DNA of 50,147 bases from Bacillota bacterium. Lineage in GTDB: Bacteria > Bacillota > Bacilli > Paenibacillales > Paenibacillaceae. The notes below the pieces were generated by a model that had not been told where the DNA came from, searched no databases, and worked only from the letters and a program-made list of their open reading frames with translations. The DNA lies in NCBI GenBank assembly GCA_023386495.1, contig JAEWJS010000002.1, positions 1 through 50,147 on the forward strand, read 5' to 3'. This document shows, in pieces, positions 7,793 to 16,311 of this stretch (position 1 is the stretch's first letter; each line of letters starts with the position of its first letter). A program made the translations under genes and the position numbers.

Positions 7793-8709
7793 AGGATAGT
7801 CAGGAGCTAGACGGGATTCTGGCCGTATGGAAGCCAGCCGGATGGACATCGCATGATGTCGTCGCCAAGGTAAGAGGCATTACGCGCACGAAGCGAATCG
7901 GTCACGCCGGCACGCTGGATCCGATGGTTACGGGCGTCTTGCCGCTATGTATCGGCAGGGCGACGCGGGTCGTCGAATATATGCAGGAGCTGCCTAAGGC
8001 GTACGAAGCGGTGCTTCAGCTCGGCATCGCTACGGACACCGAGGATATGACCGGAACGGTGCTCGAACGCGCGGAAGCCGCTCACATCACGGAAGAATCC
8101 GTAATGCGGGCAATTGCGGGGTTCGTGGGCGAGATCGAGCAGGTGCCGCCGATGTACTCGGCCGTCAAGATCGACGGCAAACGGTTATACGAGCTGGCCC
8201 GTGAAGGCAAGAGCGTCGAGCGCAAGTCCAGGAAGGCAACGATCCATTCGATTGACGTTCGTTTTCTTGAACTGGGCATTCCCGAGCCTCGAATCGGATT
8301 GACTGTCACATGCTCGAAGGGAACCTATATCCGTACGCTGTGCGTCGACATCGGGCTTGCGCTCGGCGTCCCTGCCGCGATGGGAGAACTTAAGCGGACG
8401 TTGTCTGCCGGGTTCGGGGAAGGCGACTGCTTGACGCTCGAGGAGATCGGGAAGCTGCAAGCGTCCAACGAACTCGCGGCGAAGCTGATGCCGGCCGACC
8501 GTGCGCTGTTTTATCTGCCTCAGGCACAGCTGGATGAGCGCAATGCGGATAAGGCGCTGAAGGGACAGAAGCTGTCGCTGACAGCGGCACCCCTTCCGGC
8601 TGATCGCGAAGGGAAATTGGTCCGCTTCTACGGCGAGCAAGGCTTCATCGGCCTATTCCAGGCCGATCTGGAACTACGCGCTTGGCGGCCCGTGAAAGTG
8701 TTCAATTAA
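7789..8709 (+). CDS. truB: tRNA pseudouridine(55) synthase TruB
   Basis: TruB converts U55 in the T-loop of tRNAs to pseudouridine. The 306-residue protein has the family motif GHAGTLDPMVTGVLPL with the catalytic Asp at residue 44, followed by KAYEAVLQLGIATDTEDM and the conserved PPMYSAVKIDGKRLYELAREG. A C-terminal PUA-like portion follows. The reading frame is open upstream to 7447 inside nrnA, but homologues start near DGILAVWKPAGWTSHD, so ATG 7789 in the ATGA overlap with nrnA is the start. Confidence 0.96.
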   Translation: MKDSQELDGILAVWKPAGWTSHDVVAKVRGITRTKRIGHAGTLDPMVTGVLPLCIGRATRVVEYMQELPKAYEAVLQLGIATDTEDMTGTVLERAEAAHITEESVMRAIAGFVGEIEQVPPMYSAVKIDGKRLYELAREGKSVERKSRKATIHSIDVRFLELGIPEPRIGLTVTCSKGTYIRTLCVDIGLALGVPAAMGELKRTLSAGFGEGDCLTLEEIGKLQASNELAAKLMPADRALFYLPQAQLDERNADKALKGQKLSLTAAPLPADREGKLVRFYGEQGFIGLFQADLELRAWRPVKVFN

Positions 8710-8752
8710 GGGTCAAGCGACCCATCTTATAAGCGAATTGCAGGTGTAAGCA

Positions 8753-9700
8753 GTGGAAATCGTTAAGCTGAGCTACCCGTTCGAAGCATTGGGCACGGAA
8801 GGCGGGAAGCGGGAATGCCACATCGCGATCGGCTACTTTGACGGCGTGCATGTCGGCCATCAAGCCGTCATCGGACAGGCGGTTGAATCCGCGCGCCGTT
8901 CGGGCAAGCGCGCCGCCGCGATGACGTTCCATCCGCATCCCAAGGAAGTCCTCGGCCGCGGCGAACGGTACGGAACCGCGTTGACCCCGCTTAGAGAGAA
9001 GCTGCGCCGGTTCGAAGCATTAGGTCTCGACGCTACGTATGTCGTGGAATTCGACCGCGCATTCGCGGCTGTCTCTGCCGAAGATTTCGTCGCGAACGTG
9101 CTGCGTCCGCTCGGCATTAAGGCCGTGATTGTCGGCTTCGACTTTACGTTCGGGAGCCGAGGGCTGGGTACGCCTGAGCTGCTCCGGCAGCTCGGAGCGC
9201 CGGACATTGAGGTCGAGATCATCGCGCCTCAGGCGCTCGACGAGACGAAGGTCAGCAGCTCGCGCATCCGCGAAGCGCTCGAGCAAGGCGACGTTCGGAG
9301 CGCGACACCGCTTCTCGGCCGGCCTTATCGGATCGAAGGAACGGTCGTCGGCGGCGACCGCAGAGGGCGCACGATCGGGTTTCCGACCGCGAACGTGGAG
9401 CCGGACGGCAACTATATGCTGCCGCGGCTCGGCGTCTATGCCGTCAGAGCCTTGGTAGGCGGGAAGAGCTATGAGGCCGTACTGAACCTGGGCGTGAAGC
9501 CGACGTTCCACGACGATCTGCCGGAGCCGAAGCTGGAAGCGCATCTGTTCGATTTCAGCGGCGACGTCTACGGGGAGCGGATGAGCATCGACTTCATCGC
9601 CTTCCTCCGCCCGGAACAGAAGTTCAACGGCGTCGAGCAGCTAGTCGCCCAGATCCGCGTAGACGCAGATCGCGCCCGCGACGTTCTGAGTAAAGAATAA
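8753..9700 (+). CDS. ribF: Bifunctional riboflavin kinase / FAD synthetase
   Basis: This 315-residue enzyme makes FMN and then FAD from riboflavin and ATP. The N-terminal FAD synthetase domain (about residues 1-180) shows the nucleotidyltransferase motif GYFDGVHVGHQAVI and the ISSSRIREAL-like SSSRIREALEQGDV. The C-terminal kinase domain begins at GRPYRIEGTVVGGDRRGR, followed by GFPTANVEP. A GTG start at 8753 has AGGTG just upstream. In B. subtilis the gene is ribC, also between truB and rpsO. There is no FMN riboswitch in front of it. Confidence 0.96.
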   Translation: MEIVKLSYPFEALGTEGGKRECHIAIGYFDGVHVGHQAVIGQAVESARRSGKRAAAMTFHPHPKEVLGRGERYGTALTPLREKLRRFEALGLDATYVVEFDRAFAAVSAEDFVANVLRPLGIKAVIVGFDFTFGSRGLGTPELLRQLGAPDIEVEIIAPQALDETKVSSSRIREALEQGDVRSATPLLGRPYRIEGTVVGGDRRGRTIGFPTANVEPDGNYMLPRLGVYAVRALVGGKSYEAVLNLGVKPTFHDDLPEPKLEAHLFDFSGDVYGERMSIDFIAFLRPEQKFNGVEQLVAQIRVDADRARDVLSKE

Positions 9701-9721
9701 GCATCCGCATCGTAATGACAA

Positions 9722-9750
9722 TTGATCCTTGGTGGGGGATGTGCTATACT
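9722..9750 (+). promoter_or_regulatory. Promoter of rpsO
   Basis: TTGATC at 9722-9727, a 17-bp spacer and TATACT at 9745-9750 with an extended TGC before the -10. The rpsO start lies about 110 bp downstream. Confidence 0.7.
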
Positions 9751-9754
9751 AGTT

Positions 9755-9860
9755 CAGGTTGCGGTTTAGCCGCGCCACGGAACCTTGGCTTGGTTGCTCG
9801 CCCTCACCGACGGCGACGAGGCCACAGGCGATTCTAATGAATATGGAGGTGAACACAAGG
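9755..9860 (+). promoter_or_regulatory. Structured rpsO leader, possible S15 autoregulatory element
   Basis: The leader can fold: GCGG facing CCGC across a TTTAG loop is enclosed by AGGTT and AACCT, and GGC and CGCC near 9790-9802 face GGCG and GGCC near 9816-9825. S15 is known to regulate its own mRNA in several bacteria through leader structures. Whether this leader does so is an inference. Confidence 0.4.
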
Positions 9861-10130
9861 ATGGCTATCACACAAGAACGCAAGAACGAAGTGATCGACA
9901 CGCACAAGACGCACGCGAACGACACCGGGTCACCGGAAGTTCAAGTTGCTATCCTGACGGAGAACATCACCAACCTGACGCAGCATTTGCGGACGCACAA
10001 GAAGGATCATCACTCGCGTCGCGGCCTGCTCAAGATGGTCGGCCAACGCCGTAAGCTTCTGGCTTACCTGAAGAACAAGGATGTTCGACGCTACAGCGCG
10101 CTGATTGAAAAACTCGGTCTTCGCCGATAA
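9861..10130 (+). CDS. rpsO: 30S ribosomal protein S15
   Basis: S15 (89 residues) is a primary 16S rRNA-binding protein that organises the central domain of the 30S subunit. The sequence shows the family features ETHANDTGSPEVQ-like (THANDTGSPEVQVAIL), LTQHLRTHKKDHHSRRGLL and RKLLAYLKNKDVRRYSALIEKLGLRR. The frame is open upstream to 9759, but ATG 9861 is set by ATGGAGGTGA at 9843-9852 and by the standard N-terminus MAITQERK. An intrinsic terminator follows, before pnp. Confidence 0.98.
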   Translation: MAITQERKNEVIDTHKTHANDTGSPEVQVAILTENITNLTQHLRTHKKDHHSRRGLLKMVGQRRKLLAYLKNKDVRRYSALIEKLGLRR

Positions 10131-10142
10131 TCATGCAGGGAC

Positions 10143-10208
10143 AAAAGCAACCCGGCTGTCAGGCCGTCCGGCGAATCGGATGGCAATATGGCACCTGGTT
10201 GCTTTTTG
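10143..10208 (+). terminator. Terminator / attenuator between rpsO and pnp
   Basis: AAAGCAACC near 10144-10152 pairs with GGTTGCTTT at 10198-10206, leading into a T-run. The long loop is GC-rich and can form internal stems. It is likely leaky, since pnp has no clear promoter of its own. Confidence 0.65.
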
Positions 10209-10294
10209 CCATATGTCGACGGACGGGCTGTCCGCGGCAGGAGTATGCTAAGACAATGTTGAAATGGTAATACGATACATAAAGGAGGCAAACT

Positions 10295-12400
10295 ATGTTA
10301 CATCGTGTTGAGATGCAGCTTGGCGGCCGCCCGCTGATCCTGGAGACAGGACGACTGGCGAAGCAAGCCAATGCTGCGGTTACGGTTCGCTACGGCGATA
10401 CGGTCGTGCTCTGTACGGTCACGGCATCGTCGGAACCGAAAGATCTGGACTTCTTCCCGCTGACCGTGAATTACGAGGAGAAGCTCTATGCCGTCGGCAA
10501 AATTCCGGGCGGCTTCATTAAACGGGAAGGTCGCCCGAGCGAGAAGGCGATCCTGTCCAGCCGTCTGACCGACCGGCCGATTCGTCCGCTGTTCCCTGAG
10601 GGCTTCCGCAACGATGTCCAAATCGTCGACCTCGTCATGAGCGTGGATCAAGACTGCCCGCCCGAAATCGCAGCCATGATCGGCACGTCCGCATCGCTAG
10701 CGATCTCCGACGTTCCGTTCAACGGTCCGATCGGCGGCGTCATCGTTGGCCGCATCGACGGCAAGTTCATTATTAACCCGACGATCGAGCAAGAAGCGCT
10801 CACCGATATTTTCGTCGTCGTCGCAGGTACGAAGGATGCCATCATGATGGTAGAAGCAGAGGCGAACGAGGTTTCCGAGGACGTCATGCTAGAAGCGATC
10901 ATGTTCGGCCATGACGAGATCAAGAAGATCGTAGCCGTGATCGAAGAGCTCGTGGCCATCGCAGGCAAGCCGAAAATGGCTGTCAAGCTGCATGCAGTCG
11001 ACGGTGAAGTGAACAAGGCCGTTCGCGAGTACGCTTCCGCAAGGCTCGTCGATGCCATCCGCATACCGGAGAAGCACGCCCGCCAGGAAGCGATCGATGC
11101 TGTCAATGCGGATACGGCTGCTCATTTCGGACCGATCTATGCCGACACGCCTGATCTGATGGACGACGTCAAGGAAGTGCTGTACGACATCGTGAAGGAA
11201 GAAGTACGCCGCTTGATTACGCATGACAAGGTCCGTCCGGACGGGCGCGCGCTCAGCGAGATCCGCCCAATCGACTGCGACGTCGCGCTGCTGCCGCGTA
11301 CGCACGGCTCCGGCTTGTTCACGCGCGGTCAGACGCAGGCACTCAGCATCTGTACGCTCGGCGCGCTGGGCGATGTTCAGATTCTGGACGGCATCGATCT
11401 GGCCGAGACGAAGCGCTTCATGCATCATTACAACTTCCCGCCGTTCAGCGTGGGCGAAGCACGTCCGCTGCGTGCGCCTGGACGTCGCGAAATCGGACAT
11501 GGCGCGCTCGGCGAGCGTGCGCTGTCCAAGGTCATCCCGCCGGAATCCGAATTCCCGTACACGATCCGTCTCGTCTCCGAGGTGCTGGAATCGAACGGTT
11601 CGACGTCGCAGGCTTCGATCTGCGCGAGCACGCTGGCGATGATGGACGCAGGCGTTCCGATCAAAGCGCCGGTTGCAGGCATCGCGATGGGGCTTATCAA
11701 GGACGGCGAGCATTTCTCGATTCTGTCCGATATTCAAGGGATGGAAGACCATCTCGGCGATATGGACTTCAAGGTTGCGGGCACTGCCGAGGGCGTCACG
11801 GCGATCCAGATGGATATTAAGATCGACGGCATCGACCGCGCGATTCTTGAGCAGGCGCTTGAGCAGGCACGCGAAGGACGCTTGCATATTCTTGGCAAAA
11901 TGATGGAAGTGATGAAGGAGCCGCGCAAGAACCTGTCTCAATACGCGCCGAAAATTCTCATCATGCAGATCAACCCGGACAAGATTCGCGACGTCATCGG
12001 CGCAGGCGGCAAGATCATCAACAAGATCATCGAAGAGACCGGCGTCAAGATCGATATCGAGCAGGACGGCAAGGTGTTCATCGCTTCCTCGAACGAAGAG
12101 ATGAACCAGAAGGCCCGCTCCATTATCGAAGGCATCGTGAAGGAAGTCGTGATCGGCGAGATCTACTTGGGTACGGTCAAGCGGATCGAGAAATTCGGAG
12201 CATTCGTCGAAATTCTCCCGAACAAGGACGGCTTGGTTCATATTTCGCAGCTCTCCAACGAGCGCGTCGCGAAGACCGAAGACGCCGTCAAGATCGGCGA
12301 CAAGATCATGGTCAAGGTGACCGAGATCGACGGCCAAGGCCGTATCAACCTCTCGCATAAGGCGACGTTAGCGGCGCCTGCGGAAGGAACCAAAGCTTAA
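10295..12400 (+). CDS. pnp: Polyribonucleotide nucleotidyltransferase (PNPase)
   Basis: PNPase degrades RNA 3' to 5' using phosphate and is a main exonuclease of mRNA turnover. The 701-residue protein has two RNase PH domains (about 1-210 and 310-540) separated by an all-helical domain. A KH domain with IRDVIGAGGKIINKIIEETG follows, and then an S1 domain with GTVKRIEKFGAFVEILPNKDGL. The GRPSEKAILSSRLTDRPIRP stretch typical of the first core domain is present. The ribosome site AAAGGAGG precedes ATG 10295. The rpsO-pnp order is widely conserved. Confidence 0.98.
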   Translation: MLHRVEMQLGGRPLILETGRLAKQANAAVTVRYGDTVVLCTVTASSEPKDLDFFPLTVNYEEKLYAVGKIPGGFIKREGRPSEKAILSSRLTDRPIRPLFPEGFRNDVQIVDLVMSVDQDCPPEIAAMIGTSASLAISDVPFNGPIGGVIVGRIDGKFIINPTIEQEALTDIFVVVAGTKDAIMMVEAEANEVSEDVMLEAIMFGHDEIKKIVAVIEELVAIAGKPKMAVKLHAVDGEVNKAVREYASARLVDAIRIPEKHARQEAIDAVNADTAAHFGPIYADTPDLMDDVKEVLYDIVKEEVRRLITHDKVRPDGRALSEIRPIDCDVALLPRTHGSGLFTRGQTQALSICTLGALGDVQILDGIDLAETKRFMHHYNFPPFSVGEARPLRAPGRREIGHGALGERALSKVIPPESEFPYTIRLVSEVLESNGSTSQASICASTLAMMDAGVPIKAPVAGIAMGLIKDGEHFSILSDIQGMEDHLGDMDFKVAGTAEGVTAIQMDIKIDGIDRAILEQALEQAREGRLHILGKMMEVMKEPRKNLSQYAPKILIMQINPDKIRDVIGAGGKIINKIIEETGVKIDIEQDGKVFIASSNEEMNQKARSIIEGIVKEVVIGEIYLGTVKRIEKFGAFVEILPNKDGLVHISQLSNERVAKTEDAVKIGDKIMVKVTEIDGQGRINLSHKATLAAPAEGTKA

Positions 12401-12416
12401 TATAACGCGAAGACGA

Positions 12417-12445
12417 AGAGGCAGCCGACAGACTGTCTCTTTTTG
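12417..12445 (+). terminator. Intrinsic terminator after pnp
   Basis: AGAGGCAG at 12417-12424 pairs, with one G-U, with CTGTCTCT, and TTTTT follows. Confidence 0.75.
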
Positions 12446-12490
12446 CATGCGTACATAATCTTGTCCCTTCCTTCATAAGATGATTGCAAC

Positions 12491-13501
12491 ATGTCGGAGA
12501 GGGTGCGGGAAATGCGAGGAAAAGCGGCGGCGATGGCCGTGTGCATGGCGGCGGTCTGGGCGCTGGCGGGCTGGAACGGCCCGATCGGCGTTTACGTGGA
12601 GAGCGTGAAGCAGGGTGGACGGGCAATGGATGCATACGCGGATAGAGCCGGCAATCCGGAAGGCGAGTCCGTCGATCCGCTGCTCGCTCGAATTCAAGCG
12701 GAAGCAGAGAAGCGGCGGATCAAGCCGGTCGATGCCGTGGTAGATCGCGTCTGGCAGGCGATTCCCGGTTATAACGGCTTGGAGGTCGATATCGGCCGTT
12801 CCTACGAAGCGATGCTCGGACAGCCGGCGGACGCGCCGCTCAAGCTTATCTATCGCGAGACTGAGCCGAAGGTGAGCTTAGATGATCTGGGCGCGCATCC
12901 GATCTACAGAGGCAACCCGAAGAAGCCGATGGCCGCCCTTATGATCAATGTGGCCTGGGGCAATGAATATATCGGCCCCATGCTGGATACCCTCGACAAG
13001 GAGAAGGTGAAAGCCACCTTTTTCCTGGACGGGACCTGGCTGAAGAACAACCCGGATCTGGCTAAGCAGATCGCGTCGCGCGGCCATGAAATGTCCAATC
13101 ATGCGTATACGCACCCGGATATGGCGGCGCTCGGGCAAAGTCAGCAGCATCGGCAGATCGAGCGGACCGAGACGCTGCTGCGCGCGACGCTCGAGGTGCA
13201 TAACCGATGGTTCGCGCCGCCTTCGGGCTCTTATAACGAGACGACCGTCAAGACCGCATACGAGCTTGGACTCAAAACGGTTCTCTGGACGGTCGATACG
13301 GTGGACTGGAAGCGGCCGCCAGCGGCGCAGATCGTCAGCAAGATAGCCAGATCCGTCGGACCGGGCTCGCTCGTGCTGATGCATCCGACCGCGTCTTCTC
13401 GGGATGCCCTTGCAGGCATGATCGCGGCAATCCGCAGTAAGGATCTCAAGCTCGGCACCGTATCCGACACCTTGTCGGAGAAGCGGGTATCGAACGAGTG
13501 A
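12491..13501 (+). CDS. ylxY: YlxY-type polysaccharide deacetylase-like protein
   Basis: A 336-residue secreted or membrane-anchored protein with an N-terminal hydrophobic segment (about residues 11-28), a variable region and a C-terminal NodB-type domain (about 140-325). The zinc-ligand pair is kept as SNHAYTHPDM (HxxxH), and FAPPSGSYNE and LWTVDTVDWKRP match the later NodB motifs. Motif 1, normally TFDDG with the catalytic Asp, reads NVAWGNEYI. B. subtilis YlxY is similar here as far as I recall, so ordinary deacetylase activity is doubtful. It lies between pnp and mlpA exactly as in Bacillus. The substrate is unknown. Confidence 0.85.
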   Translation: MSERVREMRGKAAAMAVCMAAVWALAGWNGPIGVYVESVKQGGRAMDAYADRAGNPEGESVDPLLARIQAEAEKRRIKPVDAVVDRVWQAIPGYNGLEVDIGRSYEAMLGQPADAPLKLIYRETEPKVSLDDLGAHPIYRGNPKKPMAALMINVAWGNEYIGPMLDTLDKEKVKATFFLDGTWLKNNPDLAKQIASRGHEMSNHAYTHPDMAALGQSQQHRQIERTETLLRATLEVHNRWFAPPSGSYNETTVKTAYELGLKTVLWTVDTVDWKRPPAAQIVSKIARSVGPGSLVLMHPTASSRDALAGMIAAIRSKDLKLGTVSDTLSEKRVSNE

Positions 13502-13540
13502 GCGGCAGTTGAAGCAAGTGACGATTGCCGATAGCGCCGG

Positions 13541-13569
13541 TTGAGGCGATTGCCTGATTCTGCTATAGT
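13541..13569 (+). promoter_or_regulatory. Promoter of mlpA
   Basis: TTGAGG at 13541-13546, 17-bp spacer, TATAGT at 13564-13569 with an extended TGC. Confidence 0.7.
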
Positions 13570-13599
13570 GTAATCATTGATTTTCAAGGAGGCTGCTGG

Positions 13600-14865
13600 G
13601 TGAATAAATATACATTGCAGAACGGACTGCGCGTGGTCGTCGAGAACATTCCGACTTGCCGATCGGTCTCGTTCGGCATCTGGGTACGGACGGGCTCGCG
13701 CGACGAGACGCCGGAGGATAACGGCATCTCGCATTTCATTGAACATATGCTGTTCAAGGGGACGGGGAGCCGCAGCGCGAAGGATATCGCCGACTTGTTC
13801 GACGGAATCGGCGGCAATGTGAACGCCTTCACCTCGAAGGAGTATACCTGCTATTTTGCCAAGGTGCTCGACGAGCATCTGCCCATAGCCGTCGAAGCGC
13901 TAGCGGACATGTTCTTCGAATCGCGCTTCGATCCGGAGGAGCTGAGCAAGGAGAAGAACGTCATTCTCGAAGAAATCGCGATGTACGATGACACGCCGGA
14001 CGACAGAGTGCATGACGAAGCGTCCCGGGCAGCGTTCGGCGATCATTCGCTTGCGTATTCGATCTTGGGGCTCAAGGAGCGGCTTATCGCGATGGGGCCG
14101 GACGACCTGCGGCAATATATGGACGGCCATTACCGGATCGATAACACCGTAGTCGCCATTGCGGGCAACGTGGAAGACGCCAGCGTGCTGGCGCTGCTCG
14201 AGAAGCACTTCAGCAAGTTCGAGCGGCAAGGGGAGTCCTCACCGCTGCTCGCGCCGAGTTTCCGGGGCGATTATCTGTTCCACAAGAAGAAGACCGAACA
14301 GAATCACCTCTGCCTATCTTTCCCTGGGTGCTCGATTACGGATCCGCAGCTGTACGCGATGGTGCTGCTTAACAATGCGGTCGGCGGCGGCATGAGCTCG
14401 CGGCTGTTCCAAGAAATTCGCGAGAAGCGCGGGCTTGCCTACTCGGTCTATTCGTACCATACCTCGTACGCCGACACGGGTATCTTCACGGTATATGCCG
14501 GGACGGCACCGAAGCAGACGAAGGAAGTGCTGGACCTGACGCTGGAGCAGATGAACGAGCTCGGTCAATCCGGATTGACCGATGCCGAGCTGCATCGCGG
14601 CAAGGAGCAGCTCAAGGGGAGCTTGATCCTGAGCCTCGAAAGCACGAGCAGCCGCATGAATCGGATCGGCAAGAACGAGCTGATGCTCGGGCGCCATTAT
14701 ACGCTCGACGAGATGCTGCAGCGCATCGATGCGGTGTCGATGGCGGATATCCGCGAGGTAACGAACCGGATTCTGTCGGTGCCGTTCGCTGTCGCGATGG
14801 TAGGCACGAACGATAAAGCGGCTGCATCCATTGGGAGGGATAGTCTTGTATCGCGTTCTGTTTAA
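13600..14865 (+). CDS. mlpA: M16-family zinc metalloprotease MlpA (YmxG)
   Basis: A pitrilysin/mitochondrial-processing-peptidase-like protease of 421 residues. The inverted zinc motif HFIEH (H45, E48, H49) lies in NGISHFIEHMLFKGT, and the downstream Glu ligand fits ILEEIAMYDD. The R/Y pair of the C-terminal half is seen in SSRLFQEIREKRGLAYSVYSYH. GTG 13600 is preceded by AAGGAGG. In B. subtilis mlpA (ymxG) lies after ylxY. Its natural substrate is unknown. The dut start overlaps its 3' end. Confidence 0.93.
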   Translation: MNKYTLQNGLRVVVENIPTCRSVSFGIWVRTGSRDETPEDNGISHFIEHMLFKGTGSRSAKDIADLFDGIGGNVNAFTSKEYTCYFAKVLDEHLPIAVEALADMFFESRFDPEELSKEKNVILEEIAMYDDTPDDRVHDEASRAAFGDHSLAYSILGLKERLIAMGPDDLRQYMDGHYRIDNTVVAIAGNVEDASVLALLEKHFSKFERQGESSPLLAPSFRGDYLFHKKKTEQNHLCLSFPGCSITDPQLYAMVLLNNAVGGGMSSRLFQEIREKRGLAYSVYSYHTSYADTGIFTVYAGTAPKQTKEVLDLTLEQMNELGQSGLTDAELHRGKEQLKGSLILSLESTSSRMNRIGKNELMLGRHYTLDEMLQRIDAVSMADIREVTNRILSVPFAVAMVGTNDKAAASIGRDSLVSRSV

Positions 14866-15289
14866 AAGACTGACAGGCAATGAGGATATTCCGCTGCCGA
14901 CCCGAATGTCCGAGTGGGCAGCAGGCTTCGACCTGCACGCAGCCGTCGCGGAGCCGGTCATTCTTGCTCCCGGCGAACGAGGGTTGATTCCGGCCGGCTT
15001 CGCCATGGCGATGCCTCCGGAGCTCGAAGCGCAGATTCGTCCGCGCAGCGGCCTTGCCTTCAAGCACGGCATCACGTGCTTGAATTCGCCGGGCACGATC
15101 GACGCCGATTATCGCGGCGAAGTCAAGGTGCTCCTCATTAACCACGGCCAGGAGCCGTTTGCGATCGCGAGGGGCGAGCGGATCGCGCAGATGGTGTTCC
15201 AGACCGTGCCGCAGGTGGAGACAGCCGAGGCGGAGGAGCTGCCGGATACGGCTCGAGGCGCGGGCGGCTTCGGCCATACGGGCAAATAA
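14846..15289 (+). CDS. dut: dUTP diphosphatase (dUTPase)
   Basis: dUTPase hydrolyses dUTP to dUMP and pyrophosphate, keeping uracil out of DNA and supplying dTMP synthesis. The 147-residue trimeric-type enzyme shows all five motifs: AGFDLHAAV, RPRSGLAFKHGI, NSPGTIDADYRGEVKV, RGERIAQMVFQ and RGAGGFGHTG. TTG 14846 is chosen because GGGAGGG lies about 6 nt upstream; TTG 14831 precedes that site and is excluded. The gene overlaps the end of mlpA by 20 bp and is closed by a strong terminator. Confidence 0.96.
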   Translation: MYRVLFKRLTGNEDIPLPTRMSEWAAGFDLHAAVAEPVILAPGERGLIPAGFAMAMPPELEAQIRPRSGLAFKHGITCLNSPGTIDADYRGEVKVLLINHGQEPFAIARGERIAQMVFQTVPQVETAEAEELPDTARGAGGFGHTGK

Positions 15290-15310
15290 CCGCATAAGAA
15301 GTATCGAATC

Positions 15311-15341
15311 AGCCGGAGGGATACAGCCCTCCGGCTTTTTG
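15311..15341 (+). terminator. Strong intrinsic terminator after dut
   Basis: AGCCGGAGGG at 15311-15320 is a perfect inverted repeat of CCCTCCGGCT at 15327-15336, followed by TTTTTG. Confidence 0.92.
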
Positions 15342-15347
15342 TTATTC

Positions 15348-15375
15348 ACCACGCTCTGGGCGCTTGCATAAGATG
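15348..15375 (+). promoter_or_regulatory. Possible sigma-K promoter of dpaA-dpaB
   Basis: An AC at 15348-15349 is 17 nt upstream of CATAAGATG at 15367-15375, close to the sigma-K pattern AC-N16/17-CATANNNTA. In B. subtilis dpaAB is transcribed in the mother cell by sigma-K. The match is imperfect. Confidence 0.4.
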
Positions 15376-15411
15376 CAGCATAGCTAGCTAGCGCAGGAAG
15401 GAGTGGAAGAT

Positions 15412-16311
15412 GTGCTCACGGGAGTTAACGTCGTGCTGCTCGGCGGCGATGCCAGACAGCTAGAGGTCATACGGAAGCTGGCGGAGCTTGACGCGACAGT
15501 GGTGATGGTTGGATTCGACGGTCTTCATACGCCGCTGGACGGGGCCGTAAGCGCAGAACTCAGCGAGGAATTGTTCCATGCGACGGATGCGCTTGTGCTG
15601 CCTGCGGTCGGAACGGATGACGAAGGGGTCGTGACCGCGGTATTCAGCGATAAGGAGCTTCGGCTGCGCGAGGAATACGTGGCGCGTCTGCCTAAACACT
15701 GCAAAGTCTATACGGGCATGGCGAAGCCGTATCTGAAGCAATTGTGCGCGCGTTACGATATCGGGATCGTCGAACTGTTCGAGCGGGATGACGTTGCGAT
15801 CTACAATTCGATCCCGACGGCGGAAGGCGCCATCATGATGGCGATCCAACAGACGGACATCACGATTCACGGTTCTGCATCGCTCGTGCTCGGCCTTGGG
15901 AGAACCGGATTCACGCTTGCCCGCACCCTGCAGGGGATGGGGGCCAAGGTTAAGGTCGCCGTGAGGCGGGAAGAGCATTACGCACGTGCGGAAGAGATGG
16001 GCTTCGAGCCGCTCTACATCAAGGATTTGCTGCATCACACGGCCCATGTTGACTTGCTTTTTAACACAATTCCGACTATGATAATCACAGCGCAAATTAT
16101 TGCCAAATTGCCATCGCGAGCCGTCATCATCGACCTAGCGTCGAAACCGGGCGGCACTGATTTTCGCTTCGCGGAGAAGCGCGGAATCAAGGCGATGCTC
16201 GCCCCCGGGTTACCCGGAATCGTAGCTCCCAAAACAGCCGGACGTATTATAGCGGATTGCTTAAGTCGGTTGATCATGGAGGATTCACGATTACGGGGGG
16301 ATGAGCAATGA
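15412..16311 (+). CDS. dpaA: Dipicolinate synthase subunit A
   Basis: DpaA (SpoVFA, 299 residues) with DpaB makes dipicolinic acid from dihydrodipicolinate in the mother cell late in sporulation. The N-terminus LTGVNVVLLGGDARQLEVI is diagnostic. A central Rossmann domain shows VLGLGRTGFTLARTLQGMGA, and the C-terminus ends in a conserved APGLPGIVAPKTAG. GTG 15412 is chosen over GTG 15403 because AAGGAG at 15398-15403 would overlap the earlier codon. It overlaps dpaB by 4 bp. Confidence 0.96.
   Translation: MLTGVNVVLLGGDARQLEVIRKLAELDATVVMVGFDGLHTPLDGAVSAELSEELFHATDALVLPAVGTDDEGVVTAVFSDKELRLREEYVARLPKHCKVYTGMAKPYLKQLCARYDIGIVELFERDDVAIYNSIPTAEGAIMMAIQQTDITIHGSASLVLGLGRTGFTLARTLQGMGAKVKVAVRREEHYARAEEMGFEPLYIKDLLHHTAHVDLLFNTIPTMIITAQIIAKLPSRAVIIDLASKPGGTDFRFAEKRGIKAMLAPGLPGIVAPKTAGRIIADCLSRLIMEDSRLRGDEQ

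Noticed and set aside
8710..8752. FMN riboswitch before ribF
   Set aside because: The gap is only 43 bp, far too short for the conserved RFN element.
10889..12358. Long minus-strand frame opposite pnp
   Set aside because: It is a shadow of PNPase codon bias with no homology or start signal; the same applies to 42645-45065 opposite korAB and 23873-25312 opposite spoIIIE.
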